From: Lamellibrachia columna
Lineage: Eukaryota; Annelida; Polychaeta; Sabellida; Siboglinidae
Assembly: GCA_963662155.1 (NCBI GenBank)
Contig: OY759263.1
Span: 28,250,023 to 28,314,022, forward strand
Direction of reading: 5' to 3'
Length of the DNA stretch: 64,000 nt
The notes beneath the pieces are model-generated. The model ran no database searches. It saw nothing but the letters and a program-made list of their open reading frames with translations, and was not told where the DNA came from. Below are positions 1 through 9,200 of the stretch, in pieces. A program made the position numbers and the translations under genes. Positions within the stretch are counted from its first letter, which is position 1. Each line of letters starts with the position of its first letter.

Positions 1-294
1 TGCTCGGCGCCTCTCACGCGCCGGGAATCGGTGGGTTACAGATAGAGTCATAATTAGAGACCACCACTCTTTGAGTCCACGACAGGTTACACATTTACCC
101 CCGTGTGGGATATTTTACTTCCCCTGGCATAGACACCAGGTAGAAGGGACCAACGGCTTTTAGTGTGTCTTCCGAAAGACACGGGCAAAATGGGGCGAAC
201 GAAATTGCCTAGGTTTTGAAACGGCAGCAGGTGGTTTTGAATCCCGGTTCCCTCGACCGAAAGTCCGACGCTCTACCACGCGACCACCGCGCCC
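1..294 (-). mobile_element. tRNA-derived SINE, 3' part cut by window edge
   Basis: Read on the minus strand, the element starts near 294 with a tRNA-like head: GGGCGCGGTGGTCGCGTGG (A-box-like) followed by TAGAGCGTCGGACTTTCGG, then a degenerate B-box-like stretch. Downstream (lower coordinates) is a body with GTGTCTTTCGGAAGACAC and GCCGTTGGTCCC. This resembles the central domain shared by many invertebrate SINEs (MetaSINE/Nin-like groups), although I cannot assign a family by eye. The body runs off the window at base 1, so the tail and target duplication are not visible. Confidence 0.65.
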
Positions 295-572
295 TTTCAG
301 CACACACAAACCACCTTAGACCGTTTGTTCCCATAATTTACTAAAATAAACGCATTTCCGGTTTTTTTTTCTCAAAATGATATCGGTCTGTTTACATAAT
401 AAAGAAATGGAAATTAACATTTGCTATATATAGGGTAGGGATGAGTATACTTTTAACTTAAACAAGGTAGTATAGAACAGTTATGATTTTATGTAGTTGA
501 TTAGCCATAATGTTTGTATTAATATAATACAACATATATTGCTAGTATGACATACGATTAGAACTATCGTAC
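295..572. other. AT-rich non-coding DNA
   Basis: No open frame, RNA gene or repeat of note is seen. The stretch lies between the SINE head and the donor site of the exon at 573-704, so it would be intron if that exon is used. Confidence 0.5.
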
Positions 573-704
573 CTGTGATTGTCATCTGGTCGGATTGCAT
601 CGTAGTTGCATCTGTTACTGTTCCAGTTAATAAAGACCCACTTTCTGTAGATTCGGTAATTTCCACCGTGGCTGTGTTCAAACCATTCTCTGAAGCGGTA
701 ATAC
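573..704 (-). CDS. Phase 1-1 Thr/Ser-rich exon, probable diverged exon of the mucin-like gene
   Basis: On the minus strand the segment is bounded by an acceptor (TTCTTGCAACAG) and a donor (ACAG then GTACGA). It begins with two bases of a split codon and ends with one, so it is a symmetric phase 1-1 exon of 132 nt (44 codons), like the 141 exons of the arrays upstream. The frame has no stop and reads as Thr/Ser/Glu-rich sequence including TATVEITESTESGSLLTGTV, without cysteine. STES and TVEITE echo the array exons. It lies 3.8 kb downstream of the last array exon in the direction of transcription. Whether it is spliced into the same message cannot be told from sequence. An inverted repeat covers its acceptor. 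Confidence 0.5.
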
Positions 705-869
705 CTGTTGCAAGAACACTATCTGTCCTGATGATGCTTAAAGACAAAACCCCGAGTTCGTTTACGGTGAGTAAGTGTTGATAAAAGCACCTTTAACAAC
801 ACTTACTTGAACTCAGGGTTTTGCATTTAAGCATCATCAGGACATAATTATATTGTTCTTGCAACAGGT
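703..869. repeat. Inverted repeat (hairpin) over a splice acceptor
   Basis: The left arm is 703-780, the right arm 797-869 and the spacer 781-796. The outer 15 bases (ACCTGTTGCAAGAAC at 703-717) are perfectly complementary to 855-869. GTCCTGATGATGC (725-737) pairs with 831-843, and GTAAGTGTTG (771-780) pairs with 797-806 with small interruptions between. The left arm contains the acceptor of the exon at 573-704, so the right arm is an inverted copy of that acceptor region. The likely origin is an inverted duplication rather than a transposon. Confidence 0.8.
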
Positions 870-933
870 GTATATGTATACACAGCGAAAACTGTAAATT
901 CAACTTAACTAGATTCGGCGATATCAAAAGTAC

Positions 934-943
934 GATATATATA

Positions 944-979
<36 letters not shown>

Positions 980-987
980 TGTATGTA

Positions 988-1023
<36 letters not shown>

Positions 1024-1081
1024 TGTATGTATGTATGTATGTATGTATGTATGTATGTGCGTACGTGCGTACGTGCGTGCG

Positions 1082-1118
<37 letters not shown>

Positions 1119-1191
1119 GTATGTACGTACGTACGTACGTACGTACGTATGTACGTACGTACGTACATACATACATACATACATACATACA

Positions 1192-1227
<36 letters not shown>

Positions 1228-1230
1228 TAT
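934..1230. repeat. Compound microsatellite (TA)n (GTAT)n (GTAC)n (ATAC)n
   Basis: The left half is mainly GTAT repeats, with GTAC/GTGC and TA blocks in the middle and ATAC repeats on the right. GTAT and ATAC are reverse complements, so the two halves can pair into a long hairpin. Long frames with Tyr/Val/Cys/Met or Thr/His periodicity on both strands are artefacts of the repeat. Confidence 0.9.
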
Positions 1231-1237
1231 GCTAAAT

Positions 1238-1765
1238 ATGTGAGGTTTGACGAGAAGATAACTGTGTAACATTTCAAAACAATCCGCTGAGGGGAAGTGA
1301 CTGTTCAGCCGACACAAAGTTTGTCATATATAGATATACACATTTAAACCCGAAATTTCAATATCTATTATATAATGCAATATCTCGAAAACTATTTAAC
1401 CGATTTTTTTAAATTCACTGTGACCGACATAGTAGACACGGTTGATTCGTTGACAAATTTAGCTCAATCAACCCGTTAGCGTTAGGGCTTAAGTTAGATA
1501 TTTCTAGGTTAGGATTAGGGTTAGAGAATCGTAACCAGTTGATCGAGCTAACCTTTTCATTGAATAAACTTTGTCTCATAAATATGACATTTTTTGACAA
1601 TCAGATCAGTAGTTTTCGACATATTGCATTATTTATAGATATTGAAATTTTGGGTTTATATGTGTACATACACTCAGTGGTAAACGTTGTGTTGTTTGAG
1701 CGTTCACTTCCTCAACGGATTGCTCTGAAATTTTAAAAAAGTTGTCTTCTCACAAAACCTCACAT
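1238..1765. mobile_element. Old palindromic foldback/MITE-like element, about 0.53 kb
   Basis: The two ends are imperfect inverted copies: ATGTGAGGTTT near 1236-1246 against AAAACCTCACAT near 1755-1765; AATCCGCTGAGG (about 1281) against CCTCAACGGATT (about 1712); TTTCAATATCTATTATATAATGCAATAT (described in two halves, 1357-1383) against the complementary block near 1617-1645; and GCTCAATCAACCCGTTAG (about 1462) against CAGTTGATCGAGC (about 1537). The centre is near 1500. There is no coding frame. Microsatellites flank both ends, so no target duplication can be read. The divergence between arms suggests an old insertion. Confidence 0.65.
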
Positions 1766-1824
1766 CCCATATACATAGATGTGACTTGCTGACCAATCTA
1801 AAATACTATATATATATATATATA

Positions 1825-2360
<536 letters not shown>

Positions 2361-2454
2361 GATATTTCCTATCGTCGAAACTTATTAAGTTAATTTTACA
2401 GTTTTCGCTCTAGACTCACAAGATATACAACGACTTAATTGTATAGCTCACAGT

Positions 2455-2460
<6 letters not shown>

Positions 2461-2542
<82 letters not shown>

Positions 2543-2552
2543 AGAAGTTTGT

Positions 2553-2612
<60 letters not shown>
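2461..2612. repeat. (TA)n microsatellite with one interruption
   Basis: Two TA tracts are split by GAAAGAAGTTTGTAG at about 2540-2554. Between this and the previous TA tract (2358-2460) lies about 100 bp of unique AT-rich DNA with nothing recognisable. Confidence 0.95.
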
Positions 2613-2616
<4 letters not shown>

Positions 2617-2784
2617 TGTGTTGTTGACAATTTCCCAGAAAGCAACTGCTGCAAATAACAAACAATGCATACTTTTACATTAAAATGTAGGCCCACAGCA
2701 ACTTGCACATCACTCACTGGGGTGAAAATTATTGCACGTAGTCGATGACATTTCATACTTCTAATATGGTAAAGGCACAACATC

Positions 2785-2890
2785 TTATAACGCCAGCAAT
2801 ATAATTTGCTGTTTGTAACACTTACGTTAGACGTTTCTACTGACGAAGCCGTGTGCTCAGTCGCAGCTATTTGTTGCTCACAGACACATA
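2785..2890 (-). other. Exon-like segment with consensus donor, copy 1
   Basis: On the minus strand, sequence reading [13 protein letters not shown] is followed directly by a perfect donor GTAAGTG (exon side begins at 2826). The frame is open upstream to a possible acceptor, ACATGTACAG. The segment recurs 440 bp away at 3226-3330. The Ser/Thr content and the SSVET motif recall the array exons. However, the exon would end in phase 0 and not phase 1, so it may be a decayed or unrelated exon. Confidence 0.3.
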
Positions 2891-3225
2891 AAAGTGTAGT
2901 GTCTGTACATGTCAAATTCAAAGTCATAGTATCAAGGCCGTAACGAGATGATGTAGGAACTGCAATTCACACTTTGTACCATCTATGTAATGGTGTTCCT
3001 ATTCATTATTTAAGAGCGGTTGCTCGAATGTCAGATGTCTTCTAATCTGAAATTGTGTTAGCGCAGTCAACACTTCGCTTTTGTAGTTTCAATAATTTTG
3101 CTGCAGAATATTTCGACGCCGAAGTTTCGCGAGAAATCGTAACCTCGTTTCATCTCTGGATTTGGTGTCGTAGTTGTTGTGTTCGTTCTGCATTCCTTTT
3201 CTAAACTTGTAATTACACAACACCT

Positions 3226-3330
3226 GTATAACATCAGTAATATAATTGAATATTAGTAATACTTACGTTAGTCGTTTCTACTGACGAAGTCGTGTTCAGT
3301 CGCAGTTGTTTATTGCTCACTGACAAAGAC
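3226..3330 (-). pseudogene. Exon-like segment with consensus donor, copy 2
   Basis: This is a diverged duplicate of 2785-2890. The minus strand reads TTSSVETTN before a GTAAGTA donor (exon side begins at 3267). Relative to copy 1 there is a two-base deletion, and the copy-1 frame meets a stop (CAA to TAA). At least one of the two is therefore unlikely to encode the same peptide. Confidence 0.3.
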
Positions 3331-3478
3331 AATATCGTAGATGTTCTGAACCAACTTGCAAAGTTCTTTTAAAAAATAACACGACATCTAGTAATGTTCC
3401 TCCCGACGTTTCTTTGTAGAACAATACTAATATGCCATGTAGTCGATACGGACGACGGGGCTGAAGTCGTGAGTTGCG

Positions 3479-3481
<3 letters not shown>

Positions 3482-3531
<50 letters not shown>

Positions 3532-3668
3532 GATCTCTCTCCTTCCGTCCCTCTTTCTCTCTCTCCCTCTATCTCTCCCCTCTCGCTTTCTCTCTCTCTC
3601 TCTGACAACTATCTACTTACCTACCTACCTACCTACCTACCTACCTACCTACCTACCTACCTACCTAT
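3482..3668. repeat. (CT)n and (TACC)n microsatellites
   Basis: Pure CT runs from 3482 to about 3531, CT-rich degenerate repeat follows to about 3603, and TACC tetranucleotides run from about 3616 to 3668. Arg/Glu or Ser/Leu frames through it are repeat artefacts. Confidence 0.95.
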
Positions 3669-4500
3669 CTCTCTCTCACCTTCTCTCTCACATTCTATCT
3701 CTATATATCATGTTCATGTCATGTTATGTTCTGTCAGCAGCAACATGTAAAGTTCGTGTGCGCCTATCAAGTATTGCATTAAAAATGCAGTCGTAGAAAT
3801 TATACAAAAATGAGCGATTTATGAAATATATATAAATTTTGAAGTGCTGGCATCAAGTCGTCTAACTAGCCTATACAATGCTACATATCACCACCTGGAG
3901 ACTCGGTAATAGAATAGAACGCTGCATATTTTTCTTACGAATACCAGTTGTTTCTGTCACTTTACTAGCGTTATGGTTATATAAATATAGCATACAATTC
4001 ATTCCTGCAATATTGGAAGAATATTGAATATCTGAATATTACAGCATATATTTATATAAATTGCATATAACGTATTTATCAAAAACAAATGAAGTCGACG
4101 TTTTCTGAAAACATTCAATTCCGTAGTTTTTGTTGGACAGAGTATATATATATTGGACTCTCGATAAGCCAATGGCTTCCTTGTCCACTTGTTATCTGGG
4201 CCTTTGGCTCGGATGGCAAATCTTGTTAAATCTTGTTAAATATTCAGCTAGTCCTTAGATATATTACTATTTATTTGCTTTTTATCTTTCCACCATAAGT
4301 TGGTAACCAACTACACTCTTTGACAAATATGAAGATGCAATCAAAACAAATGCTGTTTGTTTGGATTATTTAAATGTATACGACTTTTTTTCACATTTTT
4401 GTGATTGTTGACGCTAGAAGTGTAAATCAGGTAAACGGGAGGTAACCGTATAAATCAAAGTCGAATATATTGAAATAGTCAAAACAAACAGCAATTGTAC
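3669..4500 (-). other. Diverged edge of array 1 (intron remnants)
   Basis: From about 4070 the sequence matches the D-to-A intron of array 1 (GACGTTTTCTGAAAA and TAGTTTTTGTTGGAC motifs), and from about 4320 it matches the flank beside exon A. Sequence that would carry exons D, C and B has been lost between these pieces, and a LINE fragment sits at 4153-4241. From 3669 to about 4070 I recognise nothing. Confidence 0.5.
4153..4241 (+). mobile_element. 3'-terminal fragment of a CR1/jockey-like LINE
   Basis: TTGGACTCTCGATAAGCCAA, then GGCTTCCTTGTCCACTTG, and the tandem tail ATCTTGTTAAATCTTGTTAA match, in opposite orientation, the 3' end of the LINE at 62552-62640. Only about 90 bp is present, as expected for a severely 5'-truncated target-primed insertion. 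It interrupts array-1-like intron sequence. No clear target duplication is visible because the left flank is a TA run. Confidence 0.8.
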
Positions 4501-6224
4501 CTCCGCTTGTTGATTCGACGGAAAGTGTCGTTTCCTCGGTTGTAGTTGGTGCGGCACTATCTGTGGCCACAGCAGAAGACAATGATTCCGTAGACCCAGT
4601 TCTTTCCACCGCTGTGGTGGAGGCTGGTGCAAATCGAGGAGAATGAATATAAATAAACACATGTGCAATTCTAGTAACATATAAAACTATTTGTTATATA
4701 TAATTGTACTGCCATAGTGTAGTGTACGTCCATAATGCAATGCACATTTCTAAAATATATTATTTGGCAGGGAAAATGTTTGTATCAAAAATAAATGAAA
4801 TATTCAATTTGGTAGTTTTTGTTGGACGGAATATATTTTTTAACACAGTCTTTAAACATATCAGTATTTACTTGCATTGACTTTGTGTACCCTAAGTTAG
4901 TACACAACTCCATCGATTAACATATATGAGGATGCAATCAAAACAAAACAATTTGTTTGAATATGCAACTTATATATGTGGAACAACAAAAGGAGTTAGT
5001 TACCTTCGCTCGTTGTCACACCTGACTGCGATGTCTCTTCAATCGTTCCTGTTGCGACTGACTCTGCAGCTGTGTCATCGGTAACTGTGGTGGCTGCAAC
5101 ATATTGTATATTCACGTTAACATCGTAATGTAATATATATTTGATGGTTGTCATTCAAAATATTTGTTTTGCAACTGACTATATGCTATAATATTATTTT
5201 TATGAATAATTGTTATTCTGTTCCGTACTTACTTACTTCCAGCAGTAGCAGTGAAACGCAACCTCTATATTAACGTAATAATACGACGTTGCACTGTTAC
5301 CATTATTTATAAAGCAACAGTTTCAATAGAATTCGTTGAACTTCTTGATGCCAAATTAGAAAGATTGTATATTGAGCAAAATAGTGACATTAATTGACAA
5401 TGAAGGAAGGCTAAAATGAAATAATTATAGAAAACACATGTCTACCTTCACTCGTTGATTCGACGGAAAGTGTTGCTTCTTCGCTAGTAGCTGGGGCATC
5501 TGTACCTGTTGCTGCTGTCGAAGACACGGTTTCGATTGATCGCGTGGTTTCCATCTCTGCGGTAGAAGCTGATGCAAAAGGTGTGCGAATATGAGTCGTA
5601 ATATGCATTTGATTGATGTAGATATTTATTGATGATCTAAAATGTTCAGTCATATGACGCGTGGTGACGAAACGGTACATGTAACACCTAGAATAATTAT
5701 TCCACATAGCAGCAAAATAAAAATATTTGGAAAACATTCAAATCAATAATTGTTTCTGGATTGAACATTCCTTTTTGGACAATATATCTTTATATATTTA
5801 TATAGGTAGATAGTTTATAACACTTACATTTCTGCCAACTTAGTTTAATAATATGGTACAACGAATGGAGCTAGTTACCTTCGCTCTCTGTCTCAATGGC
5901 CTGCGTCGTTTCTTCACTCGTACCTGTTGCAACTGTTTCTGTTGCCGCAGAGGACGACAAGCTCTCTGTCGATCCCGATGTTTCATCGACGCCTGTGGTT
6001 GTTGCGTCAGATCGAACATTCAGCTTAACATTGTAACTGATTTTATAAAAACATTTGACAGTTGTCAATATTAAACTAAATCATATCTTCAGTGTCTGTT
6101 TCGTGCTATTTTTTTCACATATCTGTGAATGTTGATGCTAGAAGAGTATTTCAGGTAAACGGGAGGTAACCGTGCAAATCAAAGTCGAATACATTGAAAT
6201 AGTCAAAACAAACAGCAATTGTAC
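4501..6224 (-). repeat. Array 1 unit 1 (downstream-most)
   Basis: Exons A1 4501-4623, D1 5004-5093, C1 5446-5568, B1 5879-6001. This is among the most diverged units. A1 ends SGG instead of SEG. C1 reads AEMETTRSIETV and EEATLSVES. The B1 acceptor has changed from AG to AA (+ strand TT at 6002-6003), so B1 may be skipped; skipping keeps the frame. Confidence 0.8.
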
Positions 6225-9200
6225 CTTCGCTTGTTATTTCGACGGAAAGTGTCGTTTCCTCGGTTGTAGTTGGTGCGGAACTATCTGTGGCCACAGCAGA
6301 AGACAATGATTCCGTAGACCCAGTTCTTTCCACCTCTGTGGTGGAGGCTGGTGCAAATCGAGGAGAATGAATATAAATAAACACATGTGCAATTCTAATA
6401 ACATATACAAATATTTGTTATATATAATTGTACCATAGTGTAGTGTACATCCATAATACAATGTGTATTCCGAAAATATATTATTTGGCAGGGAAATGCT
6501 TGTATAAAAAATAAATGAAGTTAACGTTTTATGAAAATATTCATTTGGGTAGTTTTTGTTGGACGGAATATATTTGTGAACACAGTCTTTAAACATAACA
6601 GTATTTACTTGTATTGACTTTGTGTACCCTAAGTTAGTACACAACTCCATCGATTAACAAATATGAGGATGCAATCTAAACAAAACAATTTGTTTGAATA
6701 TGCAACTTATCTATGTGGAACAACAAAAGGACTTAATTACCTTCGATCGTTGTCACACCTGACTGCGATGTCTCTTCGGTCGTTCCTGTTGCAACTGCCT
6801 CTGTAGCTGTGTCAACGGCAACAGTTTTGGCTGCAACAGATTGAATATTTATGTTAACATCTTAATTTAATATCAATTTGATTGTTGTCATTCAAAATAT
6901 TTGTTTTGTAACTGACTATATGTTACAATATTATTTGTACGAATAATTGTTATTCTGTTCCTTACTTATTTACAGCAGTATCTATGAAACGCAACCTCTA
7001 TATTAATGTAATAATACGACGTTGCAATGTTACCATTATTTGTAATGCATCAGGTTCAATAGAATTCTTTGAACATTTTGATGCCAAATTAGAAAGATTG
7101 TATATTGAGAAAAATAGTGACATCAATTGACAATGAAGAAAGGCTAAAACGAAATAATTATTGAAAACAAGTGTCTACCTTCGCTCGTTGGTTCGACGGA
7201 AAGTGTAGTTTCTTCACTTGTAGCTGGGGCATCTGTACCTGTTGCTGCTGTCGAAGACACGGTTTCGGTTGATCGCGTGGTTTCCATCTCTGCGGTAGAA
7301 GCTGATGCAAAAGGTGTGCGAATATGAGTCGTAATATGCATTTGATTGATGTAGGTATTTATTGCTGATCTAAAATGTTCAGTCACTTGGGGTTCGGTCG
7401 TCATATGACGCGTGGTGACGAACCGGTACATGTAACACCTAGAATAATTATTCCACATAGCAGCAAAATAAAAATGTTTGGAAAACATTCAAATCAATAG
7501 TTGTTTCTGGATTGAACATTCCTTTTTGGACAATATATCTTTATATATTTATATAGGTAGATAGTTTATAACACTTACATTTCTGCCAACTTAGTTTAAT
7601 AATATGGTACAACGAATGGAGCTAGTTACCTTCGCTCGCTGTCTCAATGGCCTGCGTCGTTTCTTCACTCGTACCTGTTGCAACTGTTTCTGTTGCCGCA
7701 GAGGACGACACGCTCTCCGTCGATCCCGATGTTTCAAAGCCGCCTGTGGTGGCTGCGTCAGATCGAACATTCAGCTTAACATTGTAACTGATTTCATAAA
7801 AACATATGATAGTTGTCAATATAAAACTAAATCATAATTTCAATGTCTGTTATGTGCTATTTTTTTCACATTTCTGTGAATGTTGACGCTAGAAGAGTAT
7901 TTCTGGTAAGCGGGAGGTAGCCGTGCAAATCAAAGTCGAATACATTGAAATAGTCAAAACAAACAGCAATTGTACCTTCGCTTGTTGATTCGACGGAAAG
8001 TGTCGTTTCCTCGGTTGTAGTTGGTGCGGCACTATCTGTGGCCACAGTAGAAGACAATGATTCCGTAGACCCAGTTCTTTCCACCTCTGTGGTGGAGGCT
8101 GGTGCAAATCGAGGAGAATGAATATAAATAAACACATGTGCAATTCTAATAACATATACAAATATTAGTTATATATAATTGTACCATAGTGTAGTGTACG
8201 TCCATAATACAATGTGTAATCCGAAAATATATTATTTGGCAGGGAAATGCTTGTGTCAAAAATAAATGAAGTGGACGTTTTCTGAAAATAAACATTTGGG
8301 TAGTTTTTGTTGGGCGGAATATATTTGTGAACACAGTCTTTAAACATATCAGTATTTACTTGTATTGACTTTGTGTACCCTAAGTTAGTACACAACTCCA
8401 TCGATTAACAAATATGAGGATGCAATCTAAACAAAACAATTTGTTTGAATATGCAACTTATCTATGTGGAACAACAAAAGGAGTTAATTACCTTCGCTTG
8501 TTGTCACACCTGACTGCGATGTCTCTTCGGTCGTTCCTGTTGCAACTGCCTCTGTAGCTGTGTCAACGGCAACTGTGGTGGCTGCAACAGATTGTATATT
8601 TATGTTAACATCTTAATTTAATATTAATTTGATGATTGTCATTCAAAATATTTGTTTTGTAACTGACTATATGTTACAACATTATTTGTATGAATAATTG
8701 TTATTCTGTTCCTTACTTATTTGCAGCAGTATCTCTGAAACGCAAACTCTATATTAACGTAATAATACGACGTTGCACTGTTACCATTATTTGTCTTGCA
8801 TCAGGTTCAATAGAATTCTTTGAACATTTTGATGCCAAATTAGAAAGATGGTATATTGAGCAAAATAGTGACATTAATTGACAATGAAGGAAGGCTAAAA
8901 CGAAATAATTATTGAAAACAAGTGTCCACCTTCGCTCGTTGGTTCGACGGAAAGTGTAGTTTCTTCGCTTGTAGCTGGGGCATCTGTACCTGTTGTTGCT
9001 GTCGAAGACACGGTTTCGGTTGATCGCGTGGTTTCCACCTCTGCGGTAGAAGCTGATGCAAAATGTGTACGAATATGAGTCGTAATATGCATTTGATTGA
9101 TGTAGATATTTAGTGATGATCTAAAATGTTCAGTCACTTTGGGGTTCGGCCGTCATATGACGCGTGGTGACGAAACGGTACATTTATCACCTAAAATAAT

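Larger units (their letters stand above)
2613..3480. other. Unique AT-rich sequence with two related exon-like segments
   Basis: Apart from the duplicated segment at 2785-2890 and 3226-3330 (listed separately), no gene is seen. A minus-strand stretch near 3067-3186 reads Thr-rich at its start (TTTTTP) and ends at a stop at 3067-3069. Its putative acceptor does not give phase 1, so I do not call it an exon. Confidence 0.4.

Noticed and set aside
951..1317. Open frames of 94-174 codons with Tyr/Val/Cys/Met or Thr/His repeats on both strands
   Set aside because: They are translations of tetranucleotide microsatellites; the same tract is open in several frames.
1480..1527. TTAGGG-like motifs at the centre of the palindrome
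   Set aside because: There are only two or three degenerate occurrences, too few for an interstitial telomere tract.
3067..3186. Possible terminal exon with a Thr-rich start and a stop at 3067-3069 (minus strand)
   Set aside because: The nearest acceptor gives a phase that does not match the phase-1 donors of the array, and there is no other support.
3369..3750. Arg/Glu-rich and Ser/Leu-rich frames
   Set aside because: They are translations of the (CT)n and (TACC)n microsatellites.
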